Positions 25,929 to 33,173 of a stretch of 33,173 bases of DNA are shown here, in pieces. Source of the stretch: an uncultured Alistipes sp. (lineage in GTDB: Bacteria > Bacteroidota > Bacteroidia > Bacteroidales > Rikenellaceae); the NCBI GenBank assembly GCA_947573795.1, contig CANPHE010000026.1, forward strand, positions 1 through 33,173, written 5' to 3'. Both the position numbers and the translations under genes were made by a program. Below the pieces are notes generated by a model. The model saw only the letters and a program-made list of their open reading frames with translations, was not told where the DNA came from and ran no database searches. Position 1 is the stretch's first letter; each line of letters begins with the position of its first letter.

Positions 25929-26270
25929 ATGAGGCCGAAGTACTTCTTTGGCACAAAATGTCGGAACCGTTCGATAAATACGGACGGTTGGATATCGACG
26001 CTTGCATGGTATCTAATAAAGTTTGTTTACCATACTTCAGGGGACCGTCCATTAGTCATAACAAAGGTTATGGTATCTTGTAATTGTGCATCCCCAGTAT
26101 GGCCGAAAGAGCCTCTTCAACTCGGTGTTAGATACACATCGTCAGGTTATTTCGATCCGCATAATAAAACAGTAAAGGCTGCCAGCTGCATTTTTGTTTT
26201 TTCCAATGCCGGTGAAAAACCTGAGATAATACGAATTGAAGCGATAATATCTCACAAATGGAAAATTTAC
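25929..26270 (+). pseudogene. Decayed DUF1573-domain gene
   Basis: Residues 32-108 of this frame match the DUF1573 pattern: FVYHTSGDRPLVITKVMVSC, CASPVWPKEPL, SSGYFDPHNKTVKAA and KPEIIRIEAII. The usual linker between WPKEPL and YxSSG is shortened. The expected N-terminal signal peptide is missing. A different frame just upstream (about 25897-26005, LYYNKEKVDRNEAEVLLWHK) looks more protein-like than the first 30 residues here, which suggests a frameshift or fusion of fragments. The frame's tail past 26276 overlaps the convergent beta-barrel gene and is probably not genuine. DUF1573 proteins are usually secreted and of unknown role. Confidence 0.5.
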
Positions 26271-26275
26271 TCTCG

Positions 26276-29059
26276 TTATAACTTCAAATTTTCTCCTACG
26301 CTTCCGTCCTTTACGCTACTATTGGTTACTCCAGATTTTGACTTGTTGAACTTGTAGGCAATGTTGAACGTAAAGTAGCGTCCGAAAGAGCGTGTCCAAA
26401 TGTTCTGGATATAATTCGAATACATGGCAGTTTTATAACCGAAGTTACGATTCAGGATATCGTAGGCCGTAAAACTGATGTCGCCTCTCCGTTTGAGGAC
26501 TTTGCAGCCGACGGCAACGTTCAATATCTGATTATTGAGGCCATAGTTGTTTCCACCGAAATGCTTGTAGTAAGACAGTGAATAGGTTGCGTTGAAATAA
26601 AATCGTTTGAAGATATTAATAAACTCCGTACTGACCAAAGCCCCTTGTTGGAAATACTTATCGTCCTGTCCGATATTATTGGACGAATAAATGTAAGAAG
26701 TTCGTGTTCCGACTGTGAATCGGAACGAACGAGAAACGTTCGTTTTCATACTTAGGTTCAGTTCTGGAGTATAACTTTGGGTGCGGTTGAGTGCATCTTC
26801 CACGAACGAGGGCGTATTGTCATAGTTGAAAATTACGTTGACAGTAAGTTGCGATTTGAGTTTGCGTAATGGTCGAATCCATTTGATATCCGCACTGGCC
26901 ATCCATAGACCGTCCACGTTTTCGTAGGTTGTAAGCGTACTTTGCGCCGGAACCGTATAATCCCATTCCGGAAGGTAGGTAGCCACCGTGAAAAAAGTGC
27001 GCTTGTAAGCGATCACATTGTTCGTTTTCTTTGCCTCGAATTTCACGGATATGTTGTTGTTTGCCTTGCCGAACATAGTGGAATATGTTGAAAGCAGGCA
27101 ATGTGTATAACTTTGGTTCAACTTCCGGTTTCCGGCCACCAACATATAAAGGTTCGCATCGTCCAAACGGGGACGGAGTTGTTCGATAGACGGTAGCAGA
27201 ACTCCTGTCAGGTATTGAACGATCAATTGTCTTGTCATCTTTGACGACATGAACGATATGCTTGGTAAAAAGGCATTGAACCTCTTGTTGTAGTTGTTGT
27301 TATCCGGAAAGCGTTCGTCACGATTAACTCCAGTGGTTGAAAAAGCTGATTTGATATTAAGGTTCGCTTTGATTTTCGGAAAGGTAAGCCCTAACTCGAC
27401 AACCGCTTTATGGGTATTATAGTCGTTAGTGAAATTGTAGGTATTGGTCGCATCGATCATACCATGCCCAACATCAGCCAAATCAAGCGATGTCTTTTTT
27501 TGGTGGCTCTTTTCCCATGTATATTTATAAGCGAAGTCCAGATAGTTATATTTTTCTTCAGATAACATAATTTTCTTGATAATATCCACCGTTATCTTTC
27601 GGCTCAGTCCGTCTGAGATGGAGCTTAGTTCACGCCGAGTGGCTGTCGAAGTCAGCGTGTCCATACGGAACCCGCGCCCATCGTCGTTGGATATGTCGAA
27701 ATTACACTCTACATAAACTCTCGAAATATTCCACTGCAAGCGGTCTGAAATAGCGTATCGGCTTTGCTTGTTGAAATTCCGGGCCCTGCCACCGACTGGT
27801 GTTCCGCCGTCCACGATACTTGCGTAAGAGTGGTAGGTGTCCGAATGGTTGTTTTCAAATTGCATGTGATGATCAAGACTGAAACGCCCCAATAAAAGTT
27901 CAGGATGGCTGAACTCCAAATCTACGTGGTGCAATCGATTCGCCGAAGAGTACTGAGAGGTATCGGCATATAACCGGGAAGTGTAATCCGATGAGGGGAA
28001 ATAACGCTGTTCCGTAATGTTTTCGGAACGCATATAGTTATCGCTAAATGTATAATATCCTCGTAAGTGGATAGGAGAGTATTCTCCCATATTCCAATTC
28101 TTTTCCATCCCAATGTTGGCATACGTTGCCCGGTCGTAGCTCATCTTCGGACTTTTAACAGCAATAATATCGGCTATCTTGTTCGATTTTCGATTGATAT
28201 TATTGAAAAAGGCATTGGCAGACAACAACAAACTTTCCGAAAAGAAATTGGCCGTTGTGCCAATCCCGTAGCGGTTAAGATTCCCCTTGTTTCCTTCGTT
28301 TAGGTCAGCGCCGTAGCTGGCTAGAAAATGTCCCGTCGTGGCTTGGATCAATTTGCTCTTGGTTTCGATGTTAAACACGCGCCGCATTTCATCACCCTTG
28401 CGACGTTTACGACGTGAGTTATCGTCCGCATACTCGTCATAGACTCGGATTTTCAAAACATCGTTCGCCAGCAGATTCTGAAGCGCTACCATCGGGTCAT
28501 TTCCAAAAATCAGTTTCCCGTCCACATAGGTCCGGGAAATATCCTTACCCATGACACTCACGCCATTCTCCGAAGTCAGCACTCCGGGTAACTGCTCCAC
28601 GATCTTAATCGTCTCATCACCCTCAAACGTTCGCACCGCGGCGGCATGGTAGACCAATGTGTCCCCTTTAATCGTAAGCACCGGAACATCCCCTTTGACC
28701 GTTACCGATTCGATCTCCTGCGGCGCCTCCTGCATAGTCACCTCCACTTCGGTTGTTTCACCCGGTTTTACTTTTACCTCCTCAATTACATCTTTGTAAG
28801 ACACATGCGAAAACCGCAGGACGACTCGGCCAGTCGTTACCTTTCTGAACCGGAAAACTCCATTGACAGTTGTTGTGTATAAGGTATCTTTGGCCGAATA
28901 GGCTTCAACGACAACGCCGTCGACATAAGTTTGTGCCACCCCTATGCCAGCCAAATATCCTTTAGTCAGCAATTTCCCAGTAATTGAGCCCGATGTAGAT
29001 TGAGCCACAGACAATATAGGGAAACAACAACAACACAATATGCCAAAGTTTTTGCACAT
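26276..29059 (-). CDS. Outer-membrane beta-barrel protein with CarboxypepD_reg domain (TonB receptor-like)
   Basis: 927 residues. A signal peptide (MCKNFGILCCCCFPILSVAQ) is followed by a carboxypeptidase-regulatory-like domain (about 23-110: GSITGKLL..., FRFRKVTTGRVVLRFSHVSY). A plug-like region comes next (VTVKGDVPVLTIKGDTLVYHAAAVRT, IVEQLPGVLTSENGVSVMGK, SRTYVDGKLIFG). The rest is a long barrel with alternating aromatic strands. It resembles the outer-membrane beta-barrel family (OMP_b-brl_3) rather than SusC, and no SusD partner is present. Base composition is lower in GC than the PUL genes, so it probably has a separate origin. It has its own consensus promoter at 29100-29130. The substrate is unknown. 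Confidence 0.85.
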   Translation of the reverse strand: MCKNFGILCCCCFPILSVAQSTSGSITGKLLTKGYLAGIGVAQTYVDGVVVEAYSAKDTLYTTTVNGVFRFRKVTTGRVVLRFSHVSYKDVIEEVKVKPGETTEVEVTMQEAPQEIESVTVKGDVPVLTIKGDTLVYHAAAVRTFEGDETIKIVEQLPGVLTSENGVSVMGKDISRTYVDGKLIFGNDPMVALQNLLANDVLKIRVYDEYADDNSRRKRRKGDEMRRVFNIETKSKLIQATTGHFLASYGADLNEGNKGNLNRYGIGTTANFFSESLLLSANAFFNNINRKSNKIADIIAVKSPKMSYDRATYANIGMEKNWNMGEYSPIHLRGYYTFSDNYMRSENITEQRYFPSSDYTSRLYADTSQYSSANRLHHVDLEFSHPELLLGRFSLDHHMQFENNHSDTYHSYASIVDGGTPVGGRARNFNKQSRYAISDRLQWNISRVYVECNFDISNDDGRGFRMDTLTSTATRRELSSISDGLSRKITVDIIKKIMLSEEKYNYLDFAYKYTWEKSHQKKTSLDLADVGHGMIDATNTYNFTNDYNTHKAVVELGLTFPKIKANLNIKSAFSTTGVNRDERFPDNNNYNKRFNAFLPSISFMSSKMTRQLIVQYLTGVLLPSIEQLRPRLDDANLYMLVAGNRKLNQSYTHCLLSTYSTMFGKANNNISVKFEAKKTNNVIAYKRTFFTVATYLPEWDYTVPAQSTLTTYENVDGLWMASADIKWIRPLRKLKSQLTVNVIFNYDNTPSFVEDALNRTQSYTPELNLSMKTNVSRSFRFTVGTRTSYIYSSNNIGQDDKYFQQGALVSTEFINIFKRFYFNATYSLSYYKHFGGNNYGLNNQILNVAVGCKVLKRRGDISFTAYDILNRNFGYKTAMYSNYIQNIWTRSFGRYFTFNIAYKFNKSKSGVTNSSVKDGSVGENLKL

Positions 29060-29099
29060 AATTAAAAATAGGGTTATATCCTCGAAAAATCATATAACG

Positions 29100-29130
29100 C
29101 AAAATTAAAATAATTAATAGAGAAAACAAA
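29100..29130 (-). promoter_or_regulatory. Consensus Bacteroidetes promoter of the beta-barrel gene
   Basis: Read on the minus strand: TTTG (29130-29127), 19 bases, then TAATTTTG (29107-29100). This is a full match to TTTG-N19-21-TAnnTTTG, about 40 bp before the ATG at 29059. Confidence 0.8.
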
Positions 29131-29162
29131 TAGAGTCAGCATCAATATGTTGGGAAAGTAAA

Positions 29163-29191
29163 AAAGAGGAAAATTTTTCATTTTCCTCTTT
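29163..29191 (-). terminator. Terminator downstream of the small secreted protein
   Basis: On the minus strand AAAGAGGAAAAT pairs with ATTTTCCTCTTT around a five-base loop, and the stem runs into a TTTTTT run. It separates the 29289-29636 gene from the next promoter. Confidence 0.8.
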
Positions 29192-29288
29192 CCCGATTGT
29201 ATTAATCTCAATAAATGTCCGAAATGCTGTAATTTATGATATCATCCAATGTTTGTTTGGACAGTCAAATGTTTGACAGGATTAAGTA

Positions 29289-29636
29289 TTAATCCAATAC
29301 TTCGCCAGAAGGAATTAATTGGATAGTACCGAAATTCGTCCCTTCATATTTAACTTCCAAGGGTTTATAACCTATATATGAAATTATCAACACATCTCCT
29401 GGTTTTACATCAATGCACACATTTCCATCAATATCGGTCATTGCGCCACGTAACGTTCCTTTAACTTGAACCGACACACCGATCAAAGGCTCTCCCGCTT
29501 CATCTACTACCCTGAAACAAACTCGCTGTGTTTGTTGTGCAACAGCCGGGGTAATAGCATTCTGGGCTATGATAATAGACGAAAAAGCAACTGACGTAAT
29601 GAGAACGGCACAAATTGTTAAGATAATTCTTTTCAT
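29289..29636 (-). CDS. Single-domain secreted CarboxypepD_reg-like protein, resembles a SusC N-terminus
   Basis: 115 residues. A signal peptide (MKRIILTICAVLITSVAFSS) is followed by a complete carboxypeptidase-regulatory-like domain: VCFRVVDEAGEPLIGVSVQVKG, AMTDIDGNVCIDVKPGDVL, ISYIGYKPLEV, and IQLIPSGEVLD then stop. In SusC proteins this domain runs straight into the TonB box (EVLDEVVVxGYG), so the stop falls exactly where the TonB box should begin. No continuation is seen in the other frames downstream. It has its own promoter (TAAATTTG at 29679-29672) and terminator, so it may be a working stand-alone protein rather than debris. Its function is unknown. Confidence 0.7.
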   Translation of the reverse strand: MKRIILTICAVLITSVAFSSIIIAQNAITPAVAQQTQRVCFRVVDEAGEPLIGVSVQVKGTLRGAMTDIDGNVCIDVKPGDVLIISYIGYKPLEVKYEGTNFGTIQLIPSGEVLD

Positions 29637-29671
29637 AATGTTGAATTTAAGTTAGAAATAATGTGTTTTCC

Positions 29672-29679
29672 CAAATTTA
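29672..29679 (-). promoter_or_regulatory. -7 element upstream of the small secreted protein
   Basis: TAAATTTG on the minus strand, a full TAnnTTTG match, about 36 bp before the ATG. The -33 partner is weak (TTAG about 20 bp upstream). Confidence 0.55.
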
Positions 29680-29828
29680 ATACATAAAAAATGAATATGC
29701 TAATATAAAATTTTTTTGCAATAAACAAAAAATACACGTATTTTTTATACGGTTACATTTATCTGCAATAATCTTCCGATATATTCTGTGTTTCGTTTAT
29801 CGATTCGGCGCCGTTCCAAATCTATATC

Positions 29829-30050
29829 ATGGAACACTCGTGCGATAACTCCGACCGCACGCTGCTCAATACGCTTTTCGAGCATAAGAACTGCGTATCG
29901 ATCAAACCGTTCTACTACGAAAAACCGGATGGCTCGGACAACTATATCGAAATTATACAGAATATTTCGCGCAACTTCAACGACATGCGGCTGATGCGCG
30001 ACCGGGTGGTGAACAAGACCTATTGCCGGCCGCTCGTTCCACAACCCTGA
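29829..30050 (+). CDS. Unrecognised fragment, probable 3' end of a truncated gene
   Basis: 73 residues from the ATG at 29829, but the frame is open back to about 29773 and reads protein-like there too (FIDSAPFQIYIMEHSC). Main blocks are RTLLNTLFEHKNCVSIKPFY and NYIEIIQNISRNFNDMRLM. I do not recognise the family. It is richer in GC than the DNA just upstream. It is followed by a strong hairpin at 30060, as if this were the end of a longer gene. There is no clear ribosome binding site. It lies among other broken genes. Confidence 0.4.
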   Translation: MEHSCDNSDRTLLNTLFEHKNCVSIKPFYYEKPDGSDNYIEIIQNISRNFNDMRLMRDRVVNKTYCRPLVPQP

Positions 30051-30059
30051 TGATTCGGT

Positions 30060-30098
30060 ACAGAACCGGCAACGATGTAAAGTCGTTGCCGGTTCTGT
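30060..30098. terminator. Strong hairpin, probable terminator
   Basis: A 16-bp perfect stem, ACAGAACCGGCAACGA with its complement, around a seven-base loop. No T-run follows on either strand, so termination may be weak, or the hairpin may serve both sides. Confidence 0.55.
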
Positions 30099-30120
30099 TG
30101 ACCTAAGAAATGAATCTTCT

Positions 30121-31171
30121 TTATTCGCAAAAATGGCCATCCTCTGAAAAGCACCAATGAGGCCATTCTTCAACTACTTTCCCCAAATCTACCTCTACCG
30201 TATGTTGAATGTATTTATCCGACTGACCCGCCGTCTCCCAATCATAATGAACACAGGATTTTGACTCGCTCAAATAAAAAACGCCGAAAATGGCATCGCA
30301 GTAATAGCACCCGTACGACGAGTAACTATCCTGTACCGTTCTGCTATACCTTTGTTTTATCGGTCCTACCTTTATATCTTTACCTTTGACGCTTTCAAGG
30401 AATCGCTGCACTGCTGCCTGAATTTGCGGACTTTTGTCAATATCTTCATCCCACATACTTCCTGTCATTTCATGCTCTTTGTCGCAAACAGTATAGAATT
30501 TCGGGTAGACGGTATAGCCGTATTGGGGCTTTTTGCATTTCCAACATTCGTATCCGAAAAAAGATAGATACTTCTTGCTTGGGTTTTAACCTAATATGTC
30601 GACAGAACCTCAATTTGCGGTTCAACAATGCGGCAACCAAGGCTTTCAACGGCATTTGTCGCTGTCCCACTTGAACGATTATATTCAAATGTTCATCTTT
30701 GTATATTTTGAACGCGGGAATATCCTTGTTCGTTACGAGGCTTTTATCGTAATCCGTCATTTCTTTAGGGGGTATGCGTAAAAACCAGCAACCTCTTACG
30801 TCCGATTCTTTGTAGCGCTTTTGGCGATATTGAGTCTCTTCGTATGATTGTCGGCTCCATTGAACCTCGAAAGCGATTCTTTTCCGACCTTGTACAGCCA
30901 GGACATCCGCTCGCCAATCGTTTTCCGAGAATTCGGAAACAGCCTCCCAACCGCTTTCCCGGCAAGCTTCGATGATCGTGACTTTCGCTTTGAGGTGTTC
31001 CGGAGATTCGGGTTTCCAGTTACAAGGACAAGCGGATTTGGAGTGAACAAAATGCTTTAACCCTTTACGACTTATTCGCAGATACCCCTCTTGTTCGCAA
31101 CAAGGCAATGTCAAGACGGATTTTTTACTTTTCAGCTCCATCTTCAAGTTATTCCATTCATCATCCGGCAA
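30121..31171 (-). pseudogene. CoiA-like nuclease gene with a +1 frameshift
   Basis: The first frame (31171-30470) has a Cys cluster HFVHSKSACPC (41-50), then ESPEHLKAK. The nuclease core carries Asp89 in WRADVLAVQ and Glu102/Gln104 in IAFEVQWS, as in competence CoiA-like PD-(D/E)xK proteins. At a run of six A (30557-30562 on the plus strand) the sense switches frame. After FF the other frame continues with GYECWKCKKP, a zinc-ribbon-like pair, then YGYTVYPKFYTVCDKEHEM and on to the stop at 30121 (VEEWPHWCFSEDGHFCE). Removing one base joins them into about 350 residues. It is either a mutation, a sequencing slip, or less likely programmed slippage. The start is unclear: TTG at 31171 or ATG at 31141. 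Confidence 0.7.
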
Positions 31172-31425
31172 ATCAATGGAAATAAATTCTTTTTATGTAA
31201 GCACGTAAAGGCATAATTCATTGAATTACTCATTCAAAATTAAATAATTATCACCCAAAGAGCAAGTTGTAATATCCAGAATTTGCAGTATTATCATTTT
31301 TCCGTCCTCCGGCCAGCAAAGGTAGACACGGCTCACAACACGGCAAGGCCATGAAGGTCTTACCTACTGTCGTTCGCCATGCCTCGTCTTTCTTTGCTGT
31401 CCGGGCGTTCCGGGCTGTGTAAAAT

Positions 31426-31743
31426 ATGAATGTTATAAAACCGCTCACAAAACAGATCATCTCGAGATTCGAGAATCATTCGTTCCGCTCCCAAGAGGAG
31501 AAAGGCTTCAAGGCCAAAGTGCTCGTTAAATATTTCAATTCCTGCGGTGCCGGAACATGGCTTGTCACCGAGGCCGAACGGGAGGGAGAAGATTGACGGC
31601 TTTTCGGATATTGCCACATACACGAATGGGAATGGGGCTATCTGATGCTCTCCGATTTGGAATCGTTACGGCTACCGTTAGATCTGACTGTCGAACGGGA
31701 CATTCATTCAACCGGGAAAACGGTAAGGGACTTTTTGCTTTGA
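31426..31743 (+). pseudogene. DUF2958-domain gene with internal stop
   Basis: From the ATG at 31426 the frame reads KPLTKQIISRF, then VLVKYFNSCGAGTWLVTEAE, then GED, a TGA at 31594-31596, and resumes RLFGYCHIHEWEWGYLML, LESLRLPLDLTVERDIHS to a TGA at 31741. This is the DUF2958 family, about 106 codons and near full length. The stop lies where relatives have Trp (GDWxLFGY), so a single TGG to TGA change explains it. DUF2958 genes are regular cargo of Bacteroides conjugative elements. It points toward the right HTH cassette (convergent). Confidence 0.8.
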
Positions 31744-31795
31744 GAATCGTCTGTTTAATCGATAAAGTTTAGTATAGCACCAGGTAATCAATAGA

Positions 31796-31824
31796 GCGAG
31801 CAGGAGGTTATATCTCCTGCTCGC
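31796..31824 (-). terminator. Terminator of the right HTH operon
   Basis: GCGAGCAGGAG pairs with CTCCTGCTCGC around a seven-base loop, five bases past the stop of the second HTH gene. The T-run is poor. The sequence is unrelated to the left cassette's terminator. It may also serve the convergent DUF2958 remnant. Confidence 0.7.
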
Positions 31825-31828
31825 TGCA

Positions 31829-32125
31829 TTATCTCGTTGCTTGAACATAGTGACTTTCCAACAACCTGTAAATCTCGGACTGAGGATAAAGTATCTTTCC
31901 GCCGATGGAAGTGTACGGTATCTGCCTGTTATCACGATAATTCTGCAAGGAACGCTTGCTGATACCGAAAGTACTGCGGACCTCCTCGCCAGTAAGATAA
32001 ACCTCGTTGCCGATTGCGGGACGGTGCGTGTCGATCAACATATCCATAACTTTGATGGCATGGATGATATGCCGGCGCAGTTCTTTGAACTCGCTGCTGT
32101 TACGGGTAATGATAACTTCGTTCAT
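31829..32125 (-). CDS. Small excisionase/MerR-like HTH protein, second gene of right cassette
   Basis: 98 residues, identical to the protein at 4426-4722: helical N-terminus, then HTH_17-type domain with YLTGEEVRSTFGISKRSLQNY. The DNA is identical too, including silent positions, up to the stop codon, which is TAA here. It follows the first gene by 4 bases. Confidence 0.85.
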   Translation of the reverse strand: MNEVIITRNSSEFKELRRHIIHAIKVMDMLIDTHRPAIGNEVYLTGEEVRSTFGISKRSLQNYRDNRQIPYTSIGGKILYPQSEIYRLLESHYVQATR

Positions 32126-32129
32126 TGCA

Positions 32130-32414
32130 TCATACGTGTTTTATAAGATTCTGTTCCAATAAGCAGCGTATATCATCTTCCCGGAATAAGACTTTATTAC
32201 CCAGGGCTGTATAGGGGATGATACCGCAAGAGCGGTAATATTGTAGCGCGAGTTTGGTAATACTCAACGCTTTACATACCTCTTCGATGGTCAGCCAGCG
32301 ATTAGCGTGCGATTTTTCGGACAGACTATGCAAAGCGGATATCCGTTCCAGTAACCGCTGGATATGCGCCTGAAGATCGTTATAGGCGCTCGTTTCAATC
32401 ACAATACAATCCAT
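32130..32414 (-). CDS. Small excisionase/MerR-like HTH protein, first gene of right cassette
   Basis: 94 residues, identical in protein and DNA to the gene at 4137-4421 (helical part 10-35, HTH 40-92). It is transcribed inward, toward the PUL, facing the left cassette 27 kb away. The identity extends 14 bases upstream of the ATG, then the copies diverge. Confidence 0.85.
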   Translation of the reverse strand: MDCIVIETSAYNDLQAHIQRLLERISALHSLSEKSHANRWLTIEEVCKALSITKLALQYYRSCGIIPYTALGNKVLFREDDIRCLLEQNLIKHV

Positions 32415-32480
32415 AATGTTTATTTTAGCAGATTAACACTAAGGCTGCAAGTTAATATCACGTGATTATTCTCAATTGCG

Positions 32481-32500
32481 ATGTCCGCTCCAGTCCGCTA
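32481..32500 (-). repeat. Two 10-bp AGCGG repeats upstream of the right HTH operon
   Basis: The same units as at 4041-4070, but two instead of three. Confidence 0.5.
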
Positions 32501-32676
32501 TAAACGAAAATTCAGAATTGTTAAAAGGATGCTCTTGATGACCGAACCTGCACTGTAAAAATAGATTGGGTTAAATCACAGATTTTCCGTATATTTATAT
32601 ATGCGTTGTTTGACAACGAAATTCGGCGTAAACGAATGATAACGATTTGTTGCCAGATCATTATCTCACCGTTCGG

Positions 32677-32851
32677 AAACCGGCCTTATGGCTTGTAACC
32701 ATCTACATTATAGCTGAAAGCTATAAAATCGTTCTATATTATCGAATGTCGCTATACGGTCCCACGAACGGGGGCAGCTGTCCGAAAATGAAAAATGCCG
32801 GATTTCATCCGCGGCAGCTATACCCCCGAAATCTTAAGGTAGAGAAACAAC
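32677..32851. other. Intergenic between right cassette and tRNA relic
   Basis: No credible gene. A small hairpin TTATAGCT-gaa-AGCTATAA lies at 32708-32726. Confidence 0.4.
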
Positions 32852-32882
32852 AAAAGCGATTGAAATCAAATTCAATCGCTTT
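32852..32882 (-). terminator. Terminator after the tRNA 3'-end relic
   Basis: On the minus strand AAAGCGATTGAA pairs with TTCAATCGCTTT around six bases, ending in TTTTGTTGTTT. Its layout matches the terminator of the real tRNA at 33078-33108. Confidence 0.7.
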
Positions 32883-32892
32883 CGTTAATCGA

Positions 32893-32914
32893 GTGGGAGC
32901 TGAGGGATTCGAAC
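32893..32914 (-). repeat. 22-bp duplicate of the tRNA-Val 3' end (possible att site)
   Basis: Identical over 22 bp to 33122-33143, i.e. the acceptor 3' strand, discriminator and part of the T arm. The similarity stops inside the T loop. Tyrosine-recombinase elements that insert in tRNA genes leave such repeats. It could also be the stump of a tandem tRNA copy. Confidence 0.55.
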
Positions 32915-33077
32915 GGCGAAGCCGTCGCAGGGCGACATTTGAAAATAAACATATTCTCGCTCTGCAACCCCTCACACCAAGAATCGCCGCCACACGAATC
33001 GAGCGACCAGCGGAACGGAGTGACGCAGGTTTTGTGCGAATGGTGCGGAAAACAGATTTTCACGCAACATGAAGCAC

Positions 33078-33108
33078 AAAAAAGCGACAGATAAAAATCT
33101 GTCGCTTT
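33078..33108 (-). terminator. Terminator of tRNA-Val
   Basis: AAAGCGACAGAT pairs with ATCTGTCGCTTT around a four-base loop and runs into TTTTTT on the minus strand, 14 bp after the tRNA end. Confidence 0.85.
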
Positions 33109-33122
33109 CGCTCGTAAATTCG

Positions 33123-33173
33123 TGGGAGCTGAGGGATTCGAACCCCCGACCCTCTGCTTGTAAGGCAGACGCT
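33123..33173 (-). tRNA. tRNA-Val(UAC), 5' part outside window
   Basis: On the minus strand the anticodon arm is CTGC-CTTACAA-GCAG, anticodon TAC (Val). It is followed by variable loop AGGGTC, a T arm with GGTTCGAATC, and acceptor strand AGCTCCC plus discriminator A. The D arm and 5' acceptor strand lie beyond base 33173. Confidence 0.88.

Larger units (their letters stand above)
31831..32676 (-). repeat. Right copy of large inverted repeat (HTH cassette)
   Basis: Reverse-complement match of 3852-4720. 31831-32428 is identical to 4123-4720. 32429-32676 is diverged, shorter, and lacks about 12 bases present at 4008-4020 and one 10-bp AGCGG unit. The outer edge falls near 32676-32681. Confidence 0.93.

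Noticed and set aside
31330..31420. Short frame just before the DUF2958 remnant
   Set aside because: About 23 codons, no recognisable features and no ribosome binding site.
3852..32676. Complete transposon or conjugative element bounded by the inverted repeats
   Set aside because: No transposase, integrase, relaxase or transfer genes are inside; only isolated remnants are present, so I do not name it as a mobile element.
32893..32960. Second complete tRNA gene
   Set aside because: Only 22 bp match the tRNA; no anticodon arm or D arm can be drawn beyond it.
32647..33072. 141-codon open frame on the plus strand
   Set aside because: It runs through the right-hand repeat edge, two terminators and the antisense of the duplicated tRNA end; the residues have no protein character.

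Overview
The window looks like a gut Bacteroidales chromosome, most likely Alistipes or a close Rikenellaceae relative. This is inferred from a SusC/SusD pair, a hybrid two-component regulator, fimbrillin/FISUMP and DUF1573-type proteins, Bacteroidetes-type promoters (TAnnTTTG with an upstream TTTG), a GC-rich core and AT-rich flanks. No rRNA, CRISPR array, integrase or transposase is visible. A partial tRNA-Val lies at the right edge.

Layout. (1) 1-3441: the 3' part of a secreted M64-type metallopeptidase, followed by a lipoprotein whose metzincin zinc site has lost every ligand. (2) 3455-5015: a terminator, a long imperfect hairpin, a two-gene helix-turn-helix (HTH) cassette, a second near-identical terminator hairpin, and a C-terminal relic of a tail-fibre/adhesin-like protein. 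(3) 5082-21448, minus strand: an eight-gene polysaccharide utilisation locus (PUL). In transcription order it encodes a fimbrillin/FISUMP lipoprotein, a clan GH-A hydrolase lipoprotein, SusC, SusD, an unrecognised lipoprotein, a GH3, a GH89 alpha-N-acetylglucosaminidase and a second clan GH-A hydrolase. (4) 21742-25701, plus strand: the divergent hybrid two-component sensor/regulator that presumably controls the PUL. The intergenic gap between them holds four GGGTA-type direct repeats in two pairs, each pair spaced 22 bp. (5) 25891-31743: a decayed DUF1573 gene, a CarboxypepD_reg outer-membrane beta-barrel gene, a single-domain secreted protein resembling a SusC N-terminus, an orphan fragment, a frameshifted CoiA-like nuclease and a DUF2958 gene with an internal stop. 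(6) 31796-32676: an inverted second copy of the HTH cassette. (7) 32677-33173: a noncoding stretch with a duplicated tRNA 3' end, two terminators and the partial tRNA-Val.

How it fits together. The PUL would bind a GlcNAc-containing glycan at the surface, import it through SusC/SusD, and trim it with GH89, GH3 and two agarase-like clan GH-A enzymes. The regulator would sense a breakdown product in the periplasm and switch on the operon. The substrate cannot be read from the sequence.

The most unusual structure is the pair of inward-facing HTH cassettes that bracket about 27 kb. Their coding parts are identical over 598 bp, while the shared upstream DNA has clearly diverged. That points to gene conversion or ongoing exchange between the two copies. 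The debris just inside each cassette (tail-fibre-like C-terminus, DUF2958, broken CoiA-like gene) and the duplicated tRNA end outside the right cassette suggest a repeatedly used integration site.
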